In this document: positions 1 through 6,830 of the stretch, one piece after another
Position numbering within the stretch: position 1 is the stretch's first letter
Layout: every line of letters begins with the position of its first letter
NCBI GenBank assembly: GCA_025353435.1
Contig: JANXQR010000772.1
Coordinates: 1-8,731 of the forward strand
Length of the DNA stretch: 8,731 nt
Reading direction: 5' to 3'
From: Acidobacteriota bacterium
GTDB lineage: Bacteria; Acidobacteriota; Terriglobia; Terriglobales; Acidobacteriaceae
The notes under the pieces: model-generated
Databases searched by the model: none
What the model was told of the DNA's origin: nothing
Seen by the model: the letters and a program-made list of their open reading frames with translations, nothing else
Translations under genes and position numbers: made by a program

Positions 1-705
1 CCGCATCTCTTTGCCAGCAACGGGACATTCATGGTCTATCGCAAGCTGCATCAGAATCTGGCAACGTTTCGCGCGTTTCTCGACGAGCAGGCGAAGCACT
101 ATGCGGGTGGTAAAGAGAAGCTGGCTGCCAAATTCATTGGCCGTTGGCGCGATGGGACGCCTGTTGAGCTTTCGCCCGATCATGCCGATTCCTCGATCGC
201 ACAGGATCCGAAGCGTAGCACCAACTTTACCTACGGCGCCGATGCCGACGGCACGCGGTGCCCCATGGGCGCGCATATTCGGCGTGTTCATCCGCGCGAT
301 GCTTTTGGGTTCAATGGGCGGCTGATCAACCGTCGGAGGATTACGAGGCGCGGCCTGCCTTACGGGCGATTTGCTGCGGAAGGCGAGGCGGTTTCAGACA
401 ACGAGGAGCGCGGGGTTATTTTCATGGCGCTGAATGCGAGCATCTCGCGGCAGTTTGAATTTGTGCAGCAGCAGTGGATTCAATACGGTAATGATGCGCG
501 TCTGGGAAATGACAAGGATTTGTTGTTGGGCAATCACGGAGGACGCGGAAGGTTTGTGGTGCAGGGCGATACGAGCCCGGCGAATCCACCGTTTGTCTGC
601 AGCAATCTTCCAGATTTTGTGGAACTGCGCGGCGGGGAATATTTTTTCCTGCCCAGTATTACTGCATTGGGAATGATTGCAATGGGACTGGTTGATCCGC
701 GATAG
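1..705 (+). CDS. DyP-type (dye-decolorizing) haem peroxidase, 3' part
   Basis: The frame is open from the first base, so the start and the distal GxxDG motif lie outside the window; 234 residues are visible. The segment reads like the C-terminal half of a DyP-type peroxidase, a haem enzyme that uses H2O2 to oxidise dyes, phenols and similar substrates. Visible family landmarks, numbered from the window edge, are NGTFMVYRKL near 8-17, CPMGAHIRR with the likely proximal haem ligand His92, RRITRRGLPYG with a candidate distal Arg near 116, a segment resembling ALNASISRQFEFVQQQWI near 143-160, and the terminal RGGEYFFLPS motif. The Met at base 31 lies inside the conserved NGTFM stretch and is not the true start. 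No signal peptide, Tat motif or encapsulin-targeting tail can be judged, except that the tail GMIAMGLVDPR is short and plain. Family assignment is strong; the subclass is uncertain without the N-terminus. Confidence 0.87.
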   Translation, partial: PHLFASNGTFMVYRKLHQNLATFRAFLDEQAKHYAGGKEKLAAKFIGRWRDGTPVELSPDHADSSIAQDPKRSTNFTYGADADGTRCPMGAHIRRVHPRDAFGFNGRLINRRRITRRGLPYGRFAAEGEAVSDNEERGVIFMALNASISRQFEFVQQQWIQYGNDARLGNDKDLLLGNHGGRGRFVVQGDTSPANPPFVCSNLPDFVELRGGEYFFLPSITALGMIAMGLVDPR

Positions 706-762
706 ATTTTCTCGCTAGGCTTATGGGTTGGGGATGCGATGGGTGGGGAGGGTTTATAGTTT

Positions 763-802
763 CCCACCCTTGCGCCGGAAGAAAGGCGCAAAGATGGGGC
801 AC
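763..802. repeat. Intergenic palindromic repeat with CCCACCC...GGGGCAC flanks
   Basis: A 7-bp perfect stem, TTGCGCC (770-776) with GGCGCAA (785-791), encloses an 8-nt loop. The pairing continues imperfectly outward between CCCACC (763-768) and GATGGGG (793-799). It lies between the DyP peroxidase and the TPR gene. The outer CCCACCC and GGGGCAC blocks with a variable inner palindrome resemble dispersed repeats I recall from Acidobacteria, but copy number cannot be tested here. There is no T-tract, so it is a poor intrinsic terminator. Confidence 0.5.
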
Positions 803-919
803 GGAGCGTTTGTGGTGAGTGGAGAAAGAGCAAAGACAACACTTGTAGAAAGAGCTGTGGGCCTGACGTTGAATCGCGAAAAATATTGAAAGCCGAGAGG
901 CGGAGATTGGGAGCAATGG

Positions 920-1999
920 ATGGAAGAAGAGATACAAAAGGCAGAAGAAGGTGTGAAGAAGGCTTGGCCATTTTTGATGAGCTGGGTGGGTGGCATCTCT
1001 GCGCTGATCGGGTTGTTTGCGAGTATCGCGGGGGGCGTGACCTGGTTTTCCAGCCATCAAAAACACAAGGCTGAACTGCAGGCGAAGATGGCGCTGGCGC
1101 AAAGCCACGCAAAGCAGGGAGAGTACCAGGCGTCGATTCAAATTTATGACGAAATTCTCAAGGATGATCCGCTGTATCGTCCCGCGCTTGACGAGGAGTT
1201 GAGCACGGCGATGCTGTGGGCCGAGGACTTTCATGTTCCCGGTCAGAACTCAGCAGCACTGGCTGCGCCGCTGATTGACCAGATGATGACGATCCTAGAA
1301 TCAGGCCTTAAGCGGAGCAAGGGATTGCAGGCTGCAGATGTGCAGGCACATATTGGGTGGGCCCATTGGCTCAACCAGGATATTGCCGAGCGAGAGTTCG
1401 GACCGCTCGCAGAACAGAATTTTCGCGCCGCGCTGGCCGCTGATCCGACAAATGTTTATGCGCACGGAATGCTGGGCTACTGGATGGTGAACACCGATGG
1501 AAACTTTACCGAAGCAATGCAACATCTCAAAACGGCTGTGGCGACCGGCAAGGTGCGTCCGCTTGTTCGCAATCTGCAATTTGGCAGCCTGGTCGGTCGC
1601 AATTTTAAAGGGGTGAGAACCGAACTAATGAAAGTGTCGAATGAGATGCGCAAGGCTGGTGAATCGATCGATCATGGGTACAAGAAATCCGCGTTTAACA
1701 CTTGCTTAAGTCCCCAGGTGACGGATCATGGGGAGCTGACGGAATCGCTCACTGCCATTCCGGCGGATGAAGCATGGGCGACCTACTTATGGCTGGACGA
1801 CAGGGGGCCCGGCGACCATCAGGACGAGCAACAACGGAAGATGGAGGACGAATTCATCCAGGCAAATCTATTGGAGATTTCGGGTAAGCGGCAGGAAGCG
1901 CTGGAACAATTTCGCGTGCTCCAGAAGCAATTGAAGGACACGTTATTCACGATGAGGTATCCGGTCAATGCTGCTGTTGTGAGGCTGGGGCATGGTTAG
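920..1999 (+). CDS. Membrane-anchored TPR-repeat protein, function unknown
   Basis: This 359-residue protein has a short charged N-terminus (MEEEIQKAEEGVKK), one hydrophobic segment at about 15-43 (predicted membrane anchor), a basic stretch (HQKHK) and then a helical body. TPR-like helical pairs are visible near residues 55-88 (AKQGEYQASIQIYDEILKDD), near 160-200 (FRAALAADPTN followed by a second helix) and near 313-345 (EISGKRQEALEQFRVLQKQL). TPR proteins are protein-protein adaptors and no catalytic motif is seen. The start is supported by GGGAG at 909-913, six bases before the ATG; the overlapping ATG at 916 is out of frame. It lies downstream of the peroxidase in the same direction but 214 bp away across a palindromic repeat, so co-transcription is doubtful. 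It converges with the sulfate operon. The partner and pathway are unknown. Confidence 0.85.
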   Translation: MEEEIQKAEEGVKKAWPFLMSWVGGISALIGLFASIAGGVTWFSSHQKHKAELQAKMALAQSHAKQGEYQASIQIYDEILKDDPLYRPALDEELSTAMLWAEDFHVPGQNSAALAAPLIDQMMTILESGLKRSKGLQAADVQAHIGWAHWLNQDIAEREFGPLAEQNFRAALAADPTNVYAHGMLGYWMVNTDGNFTEAMQHLKTAVATGKVRPLVRNLQFGSLVGRNFKGVRTELMKVSNEMRKAGESIDHGYKKSAFNTCLSPQVTDHGELTESLTAIPADEAWATYLWLDDRGPGDHQDEQQRKMEDEFIQANLLEISGKRQEALEQFRVLQKQLKDTLFTMRYPVNAAVVRLGHG

Positions 2000-2246
2000 C
2001 ATCGTCTCGCTTAAAGTCTGATCGGAAGAATGGAAGGGCTAGAAGCAGATTCTTCGGCTCACCACCCCCAACCTCCACCCCAAAGAGCAAAGACCGCTCT
2101 TTGGGGACCCCGGAACTGAAAGACGTTTGGGGCCCCGTTCGCTCAGAATGACAGCCCTATCAAATAAAGAATAACGGCCCGATAATATTGATGACTTCTG
2201 GGACACGCGAAGAGCGAGATTTGATTTTCGCGTGTGCTTTCGGGCG
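2000..2246. other. Convergent intergenic region, no gene seen
   Basis: This gap lies between the 3' ends of the TPR gene and the transporter gene. Apart from the compound palindrome at 2078-2137, I see no coding frame with convincing composition or ribosome-binding site. The AT-richer stretch near 2158-2185 carries no recognisable promoter for either neighbour. Confidence 0.5.
2078..2106. repeat. Perfect 11-bp intergenic hairpin between convergent genes
   Basis: CCCCAAAGAGC (2078-2088) and GCTCTTTGGGG (2096-2106) form a perfect 11-bp stem with a 7-nt loop, AAAGACC. It is followed by ACCCCGG and, at 2126-2137, by a second TTTGGGG-CCCCG block, so the region 2078-2137 is a compound repeat. It lies in the 247-bp gap where the TPR gene (plus) and the transporter gene (minus) converge. 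Neither side has a U-run, so it is more likely a dispersed palindromic repeat than an intrinsic terminator. It could still act as a bidirectional RNA end-stabiliser. Confidence 0.6.
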
Positions 2247-3038
2247 CTATTGCACGTGGCTGGCGGCTTGTTTCGGAGTAGTGGCGGGTGCTTTGTAGCT
2301 GGTGATGAGGAACTGGCCTCCGAGGATGAGCAGCCAAATCCAAAGGGCGAGGCGCAGCGGCCGGCGGGGTACTTTGACGCTGAGCATGGTTCCTGCAATT
2401 GCGCCGAAGACGCCTCCGGCGACGAGCTTCCAAAGAAGCTCCGGGCTTGCACCCTGCGAAAAGAAGTGTGCTCCGCTTCCGATGAGCGAGACGAGGAAGC
2501 CGAAGGCGATGTCAGTGCCGACGACTCGCGCGGGGCTGAGCGGCGTGAGGGTGAGGAGTGCGGCCGAGCCGAGCGCGCCTGCGCCCGCGGATGAGAAGCC
2601 GACTTCAGCGCCGACGGGGAGCATGAGCCAGGGCATCCAGTGGCTGCGGTCGGGGGCTTCCTCGCTGCGCTTGGCGTTGCGGAAGTGGAAGATGAGCTGC
2701 GAACCGGCGGTGCCGACGAGGATGGCGCCGAGCAGTGCGTTGAGCAAGTTCTGCGAGCCGGCGGTGATGAGGTGCTTCAAAAACATGGAGCCGATGAGCA
2801 CGCCGGGCGCGCCGCCGAGGAGCATGTAGCCGAGGGTGCGCCAGGCGATGTTGCCGCGTGCGATTTGCGCGGGGACGAGGATGAGCTTGACCGCGGACGA
2901 GAACATGAGCCCGATGCCGACCGCAGCAGATGCCGGAACGCCAAGGAAGAGCACCAGCACGGGAACCGTGATGGTGCCCGCGCCCACGCCTGTGAGCGCG
3001 ATGAACATGGCGATCAGGAATCCGATGAGATAGGGCAT
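2247..3038 (-). CDS. TSUP (TauE/SafE-like) membrane anion transporter
   Basis: This 263-residue polytopic membrane protein is of the TSUP family, which exports or imports sulfite, sulfate, thiosulfate and organosulfonates. The two-halves architecture is visible: hydrophobic segments near 3-33 (with the GVGAGTITVP family-type motif), 38-58, 68-90, 96-116, then a polar loop (RNAKRSEEAPDRSH, 120-133), and a second half from about 135 with VGAEVGFSSAGAGALGSA, 172-192, 200-222 and 229-247. The length fits the family (about 240-270). The start is supported by AAGGA six bases upstream. It is the last gene of the minus-strand cys cluster, 186 bp after cysH across a repeat. The context suggests sulfate or sulfite transport for assimilation, but direction and substrate cannot be read from sequence. 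Confidence 0.85.
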   Translation of the reverse strand: MPYLIGFLIAMFIALTGVGAGTITVPVLVLFLGVPASAAVGIGLMFSSAVKLILVPAQIARGNIAWRTLGYMLLGGAPGVLIGSMFLKHLITAGSQNLLNALLGAILVGTAGSQLIFHFRNAKRSEEAPDRSHWMPWLMLPVGAEVGFSSAGAGALGSAALLTLTPLSPARVVGTDIAFGFLVSLIGSGAHFFSQGASPELLWKLVAGGVFGAIAGTMLSVKVPRRPLRLALWIWLLILGGQFLITSYKAPATTPKQAASHVQ

Positions 3039-3091
3039 TTTAGATCCTTGGTAAAATGGCTGACTTACATTGAGCGGGCCGGCGTTGATCC

Positions 3092-3145
3092 GGGCCTAAA
3101 GGCCCCCCATTTCTTGGCTGCTTTTCAGGGGCCTGAAGGCCCCTG
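3092..3145. repeat. Twin GGCC-hairpin repeat between cysH and the transporter gene
   Basis: There are two related hairpins. GGGCC-TAAA-GGCCC is at 3092-3105 and CAGGGGCC-TGAA-GGCCCCTG at 3126-3145 (8-bp perfect stem, 4-nt loop). They share the pattern of a GGCC stem with a purine-rich tetraloop and are 20 bp apart. The spacing within a minus-strand operon and the lack of a U-tract suggest an inserted dispersed repeat; an effect on downstream transporter expression is possible but unproven. Confidence 0.6.
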
Positions 3146-3175
3146 CTCCCTCCGGAATTGATGTACGCGTTGCGA

Positions 3176-3211
3176 AGTACGTGGCGCGTAGGTCTAGTAC
3201 GTGATGCGTAG
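3176..3211. repeat. Two tandem 16-bp direct repeats, period 20
   Basis: The unit AGTACGTGRYGCGTAG occurs at 3176-3191 and 3196-3211 with two mismatches (GC versus AT), spaced by GTCT. The second copy also forms a small hairpin, GCGTA-GTAGA-TACGC (3206-3220). It lies about 13 bp beyond the cysH stop codon. Confidence 0.6.
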
Positions 3212-3224
3212 TAGATACGCAGAA

Positions 3225-3947
3225 CTAGCTGGATGGCGCGGCTTGAATGTGGATGCCGCATTCCACTTTTTGGCCGGCCCAGCGGCCCGAACGCGGATCG
3301 TTGGGGTCAGTGGGGAGCGAGGTGCATGGTTCGCAGCCAATGGATGTGTAGCCGAGGTCGTAGAGCGGGAGGAGCGGGATGTTGAATTGCTGGCAGGCGT
3401 ACCAGATGTCCCTGGTGGTCCAGTTGGCGAGGGGCGCGAGCTTGAGGACCTGCTTACCTGCGGTGAGCGTGAACATGGCGGACTCTTCAAGCGCGGTGCG
3501 GCTGCGGGCTTGCTCGCGGCGAAGGCCGGTGATCCAGACGCGGTAGTTGGCGACGGCTTTGAAGAGTGGCTCGACCTTGCGCAGCTTGCAACATTGGTCG
3601 GGAGCGGAGCGATAGAGGAGTCCTCGCTCGTTTTCCTGCTCGACGACGGTCTTTTCCGGAAGCAAGTTGATGAGGTTCAGATTCCAGTCGCGGGCGATCT
3701 GGTCGCGATATTCGTAGGTCGTTTTGAAGTGATAGCCGGTGTCGAGGAAGAGCACGGGGATGTTGGGGTCGAGCTCGAGGGCGAGCTTGGTGAGGAGCAC
3801 GTCTTCGGCTTGGAAGCTGCAGGTGAGGCAGACGTCGCCGGTGCCGGTGATCTCGGCGGCAAGGGCGGTGCGGACGGCTGCGATGCGTGAGGCGACTGCT
3901 TCCTGAATGCTCTCGATTCCCTGGTTGTTGATTTCGACTGTGCTCAT
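3225..3947 (-). CDS. cysH: Assimilatory APS reductase (CysH, 4Fe-4S type)
   Basis: This 240-residue reductase gives sulfite and AMP from adenylyl sulfate with thioredoxin as donor, in the cytoplasm. The nucleotide-binding SFQAEDVLL motif is at 44-52 and LDTGYHF at 68-74. RSAPDQCCKLRK carries Cys119-Cys120, and CEPC carries Cys205 and Cys208. ECGIH near the C-terminus holds the catalytic Cys230. The CC plus CxxC set, 85 residues apart, is the 4Fe-4S ligand signature of bacterial APS reductases and is absent from E. coli-type PAPS reductase, so APS is the predicted substrate. The ATG follows the cysN stop codon with no gap, with an AGGCAGG stretch inside the cysN end as likely ribosome-binding site. 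Translational coupling with cysN is likely. The length is typical. Confidence 0.95.
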   Translation of the reverse strand: MSTVEINNQGIESIQEAVASRIAAVRTALAAEITGTGDVCLTCSFQAEDVLLTKLALELDPNIPVLFLDTGYHFKTTYEYRDQIARDWNLNLINLLPEKTVVEQENERGLLYRSAPDQCCKLRKVEPLFKAVANYRVWITGLRREQARSRTALEESAMFTLTAGKQVLKLAPLANWTTRDIWYACQQFNIPLLPLYDLGYTSIGCEPCTSLPTDPNDPRSGRWAGQKVECGIHIQAAPSS

Positions 3948-5669
3948 TTAGAGGCCTGCCTGTTCATTGGATGTGAAGACGCCGGTGCGATGGAGAAGCT
4001 GGTGGATGGCGGAGACGGCCTTCATGGTCTCGCCGGCTTCGAGGATGATTTCCTGGCCCTCGGAGCGGGCAAGGAGGATGCCGGGCTCGCCGGGGCGAAC
4101 GATGATGGCGAGGATGCCGGCTTTGGTTTGGAGATCGATGACGGACTGGAAGAGCGCGGGGTCGGCGCGAAAGAGAGCGGCGTCGGGATTGAGGCGGATG
4201 GAGACGACGCCGACGGTGAAGAGGGAGCGCTCAATGGAATCGATCAATGAAAAAGGGCCGGTGAGTTCGAGGATGGCGCCGCGATGGCCCCAGCGGGACT
4301 CGCGTTCGCCTGCGGTGACGGGGCCCCAGGAGCCGGTGTCCTGGCTTTCTTCAGAGTCCGATGAATGCGACGTTCCCGTGACCATGCCGGCGGCGACGGT
4401 GCCGTTGGTTTCGGTGTCGATGAGGATGAAGGCGCCGGTGGTGCGATTGAGGGCATATCGATCGAAGGCGGCGGGACGCAGGAGCACGAGATTGACGACG
4501 CCGATGGAATTCATCTCGAGGGTGGCGGCTCCTTCGTGAGCGAGCGTTGCGACGTTGGTGCGGTGGTCGATGGAGGCAACGACTGCGGGGACGATTTGGC
4601 TGGTGTGCTTGAGGACGTAGCGGCGATTGAGTTCGAGGGGACGTTGATCCATCCAGACCAGGGAGGCTTTGACGTGGTTGGTGAGGTGGCTGGGCTGGTC
4701 GGTAGAGCCGATGAGATCGCCGCGGCTGATGTCGAGCTCGCGATCGAGGACGAGGGTGACGGAGAGCGGTGCGTGGGCGATGGGGAGATCGCCATCCCAG
4801 GTGACAATGCGCTCGACGAGGGCGGTGCGTCCGGAGGGCTGGACGGTGATGGTGTCGCCGGGGCGTACGGTGCCGGAGGCGATTTGGCCGGCGAAACCGC
4901 GGAAGGTGTGGTCGGGGCGGGTGACGCGCTGGACGGGGAAGCGGAAGGGTTCGCTGGTTGTGTCTTGAGAGCGGGGAAGCTGTTCCAACAACTCCAGGAG
5001 CGAGGGGCCGGTGTACCAAGGCATCGCGTTGGTCTTGTGGACGATGTTGTCGCCCCTGAGCGCGCTGACGGGAACGAAGATGGCGTCGACGGGATTGCCG
5101 GTGTCTTCGGCGATCTGATCGAGGACCTTGCGGAAGTCGAGCTCGATGGTGCGGAAGGTGGCTTGGTCGTAGCCGATCAAATCCATTTTGTTGACGGCGA
5201 CGAGGAGGTGGCGGACGCGGAGGAGCGATGCGATGTAGGCGTGACGGCGCGATTGGACGAGGACGCCCTTGCCGGCATCGATTAGGACGACCGTGGCATC
5301 GGCGGTTGAGGAGCCAGTGGCCATGTTGCGCGTGTACTGCTCGTGACCGGGGGTATCCGCGATGATGAATTTGCGGCGCGGTGTGGAGAAGTAACGATAG
5401 GCGACGTCGATGGTGATGCCCTGTTCGCGTTCCGCACGTAGGCCGTCGGTGAGGAGCGCGAAATCGATCTGGCCGGGGGCGGTGGTGCCTTTGCCCTCGA
5501 TGGATTTGACCTGGTCTTCGTAGACGGACTGCGTGTCGTAGAGCAGGCGGCCGATGAGCGTGGATTTGCCGTCATCCACAGAGCCGGCTGTGGAGAAGCG
5601 GAGGAGGTCTTTTTCGCGTTCCTGGGCGAGGAATTCGGAGATGGAGAAGTTTTCGGCGTCGACGAGCAT
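3948..5669 (-). CDS. cysN: Sulfate adenylyltransferase GTPase subunit CysN with a degenerate APS-kinase-like C-terminus
   Basis: The 573-residue GTPase subunit of ATP sulfurylase couples GTP hydrolysis to APS formation by CysD. The G-domain motifs are GSVDDGKST (29-37), DTPGHEQ (105-111), NKMD (160-163) and SAL (202-204), followed by EF-Tu-like beta-barrel domains to about residue 420. After a Ser/Asp-rich linker (434-447), residues 449-573 begin with GPVTAGERESRWGHRGAILE, which matches the entry to the APS-kinase domain of CysNC fusions. The following Walker A (GLSGxGKS-type) is missing: ELTG runs straight into PFSLIDSIERSLF. The extension is about 125 residues, against about 180-200 for a real kinase, so kinase activity is unlikely. 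The chosen ATG at 5669 has GGAGA about ten bases upstream and gives the usual LVDAENFSISEFL-type beginning. An upstream in-frame ATG at 5750 would translate through a palindromic repeat and is rejected. Confidence 0.93.
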   Translation of the reverse strand: MLVDAENFSISEFLAQEREKDLLRFSTAGSVDDGKSTLIGRLLYDTQSVYEDQVKSIEGKGTTAPGQIDFALLTDGLRAEREQGITIDVAYRYFSTPRRKFIIADTPGHEQYTRNMATGSSTADATVVLIDAGKGVLVQSRRHAYIASLLRVRHLLVAVNKMDLIGYDQATFRTIELDFRKVLDQIAEDTGNPVDAIFVPVSALRGDNIVHKTNAMPWYTGPSLLELLEQLPRSQDTTSEPFRFPVQRVTRPDHTFRGFAGQIASGTVRPGDTITVQPSGRTALVERIVTWDGDLPIAHAPLSVTLVLDRELDISRGDLIGSTDQPSHLTNHVKASLVWMDQRPLELNRRYVLKHTSQIVPAVVASIDHRTNVATLAHEGAATLEMNSIGVVNLVLLRPAAFDRYALNRTTGAFILIDTETNGTVAAGMVTGTSHSSDSEESQDTGSWGPVTAGERESRWGHRGAILELTGPFSLIDSIERSLFTVGVVSIRLNPDAALFRADPALFQSVIDLQTKAGILAIIVRPGEPGILLARSEGQEIILEAGETMKAVSAIHQLLHRTGVFTSNEQAGL

Positions 5670-5718
5670 TAGTGGGCTTCTCCGCTCAATGTGAAGAGTG
5701 TTGGTTGAGGTTCGAGGT

Positions 5719-5749
5719 ATCCCCGGTCTGAAAATCCAGACCGGGGGCA
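5719..5749. repeat. Palindromic repeat copy 1 in the cysD-cysN gap
   Basis: CCCCGGTCTG (5721-5730) and CAGACCGGGG (5737-5746) form a perfect 10-bp stem with loop AAAATC, followed by GCACCC. It is similar to the second copy 48 bp away, with the same outer stem and the same GGGGGCACCC right flank. It lies between the cysD stop and the cysN start, in the transcribed part of the operon. Confidence 0.7.
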
Positions 5750-5777
5750 CCCGGCTGGAGTTCCATCTGGCCTGGTC

Positions 5778-5812
5778 TCCCCGGTCCCCAATTGCGAGGG
5801 ACCGGGGGCACC
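5778..5812. repeat. Palindromic repeat copy 2 in the cysD-cysN gap
   Basis: CCCCGGTCCC (5779-5788) and GGGACCGGGG (5798-5807) form a perfect 10-bp stem with a 9-nt loop, followed by GCACCC. Compared with copy 1, the inner stem triplet changes from CTG/CAG to CCC/GGG, so pairing is kept while the sequence differs. There is no U-run on the operon strand, so it is not a standard terminator. Confidence 0.7.
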
Positions 5813-5850
5813 CTCATTTGGAGTTGCGATGTGCGGTAATGGGCTTGTCA

Positions 5851-6825
5851 TCAGAAGTAGCCCTCCCGCTTCTTGATCTCCATGGAACCTTCCTGGTCGT
5901 GGTCGATGATGCGGTTGGCGCGCTCAGAGGAGCGGAACTGCAGCAGCTCGGCGATGATTTCAGGGAGCGTTGTGGCGTCAGAGCGGATGGCGCCGGTGCA
6001 GGGCGTGCAGCCGAGGGAGCGCAGGCGCGACTTGACCATCTGGGGCTTCTCGCCCTTGCGCGCAACGAAGTCCTGCTCGATGGGCAGGAGCATGTCCTGT
6101 CCACCGGGCAGGGGACGAACAAACATGGGGCGCTCTTTCGCGAAGTAGAGATCGACGATGGGGATGTTTTCCGCGTGGATGTACTGCCAAACGTCCATCT
6201 CGGTCCAGTTGGAGAGGGGGAAGACGCGGATGGATTCGCCGGAGTGGATGCGGCCGTTGTAGAGGTTCCAGAGCTCGGGGCGCTGATTCTTGGGGTCCCA
6301 CTGGCCGGCCTCGTCGCGGAAAGAGTAGATGCGTTCCTTGGCGCGGGATTTTTCTTCATCGCGGCGTGCGCCGCCGAAGGCTGCGTCGAAGTTGTAGTGT
6401 CGCAGGCCGTCGAGGAGGGCCTGAGTTTTGAGGAGGCCGCAGCAGCGTTTGGTGTCGAGCGCGATGGGGTTGGTGCCGGCGGCGATGGCGGACTCATTAC
6501 GCCAGACGAGCAATTCGGCACCGATGGAACGCGCCATTTCATCGCGGAAGGTGAGCATCTCAGCGAATTTGAAGCCGGTATCGACGTGCATGAGCGGGAA
6601 GGGAATGGGGCCGGGGAAGAAGGCTTTTTGCGCGAGGCGCAGCATGACGGAGGAGTCTTTGCCGACGGAGTAGAGCATGACGGGGCGCTCGAATTCGGAG
6701 GCCACTTCACGGAAGATGGCGATGCTCTCGGCTTCGAGGAGTTTGAGATGGCTGAGGCGGAGCCGTGGGCTCTCTTGCGTTTCAGGGTCGCGGGATGATG
6801 AACTTTGTGGCTGGGCGATCGGCAT
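5851..6825 (-). CDS. cysD: Sulfate adenylyltransferase subunit 2 (CysD)
   Basis: This 324-residue catalytic subunit of heterodimeric ATP sulfurylase makes adenylyl sulfate and pyrophosphate from sulfate and ATP, in complex with CysN. It belongs to the PP-loop ATP pyrophosphatase fold: SVGKDSS at 53-59 is the PP-loop, HVDTGFKF follows near 80, AFGGARRDEEKSRAKERIYSFRD is near 149-171, SLGCTPCTGAIRS is near 269-281, and the family-typical end KKREGYF closes the protein. It is about 20 residues longer than E. coli CysD (302), mostly through a polar Ser/Gln-rich N-terminus (about 1-21). The start has AGAGG five bases upstream. It is the first gene of the minus-strand cys operon and sits downstream of a 237-bp leader with a Cys-codon small ORF and candidate attenuator. 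A 181-bp gap with two palindromes separates it from cysN. Confidence 0.95.
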   Translation of the reverse strand: MPIAQPQSSSSRDPETQESPRLRLSHLKLLEAESIAIFREVASEFERPVMLYSVGKDSSVMLRLAQKAFFPGPIPFPLMHVDTGFKFAEMLTFRDEMARSIGAELLVWRNESAIAAGTNPIALDTKRCCGLLKTQALLDGLRHYNFDAAFGGARRDEEKSRAKERIYSFRDEAGQWDPKNQRPELWNLYNGRIHSGESIRVFPLSNWTEMDVWQYIHAENIPIVDLYFAKERPMFVRPLPGGQDMLLPIEQDFVARKGEKPQMVKSRLRSLGCTPCTGAIRSDATTLPEIIAELLQFRSSERANRIIDHDQEGSMEIKKREGYF

Positions 6826-6830
6826 ACAGA

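Noticed and set aside
534..1234. Minus-strand frames across the peroxidase end and the TPR start
   Set aside because: They overlap two better-supported plus-strand genes, run through the 763-802 palindrome, and have Ser/Pro/Arg-rich shadow composition.
2640..3161. Plus-strand frame over the transporter gene and the cysH-side spacer
   Set aside because: Acidic, low-complexity shadow that crosses the GGCC hairpin repeat; the minus strand encodes a clear polytopic membrane protein.
3040..3261. Minus-strand 73-codon frame in the cysH-transporter spacer
   Set aside because: It is made mostly of the twin-hairpin and tandem repeats and overlaps the cysH end, without a ribosome-binding site or coding-like composition.
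3201..3890. Plus-strand open frame opposite cysH
   Set aside because: Low-complexity shadow of cysH, whose catalytic and Fe-S residues are all on the minus strand.
4365..5285. Long plus-strand open frame (306 codons) antisense to cysN
   Set aside because: It is the shadow of GC-rich cysN. The product is Gly/Asp/Glu-heavy and of low complexity, with no domain, while the minus strand carries all CysN GTPase motifs.
5670..5750. N-terminal extension of CysN from ATG at 5750
   Set aside because: It would translate the palindrome at 5719-5749. The family-like start and the GGAGA site support 5669.
5698..6798. Long plus-strand open frame (366 codons) antisense to cysD
   Set aside because: Same reason: it mirrors the CysD codons and also crosses the palindromic repeats. 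No family motif is seen.
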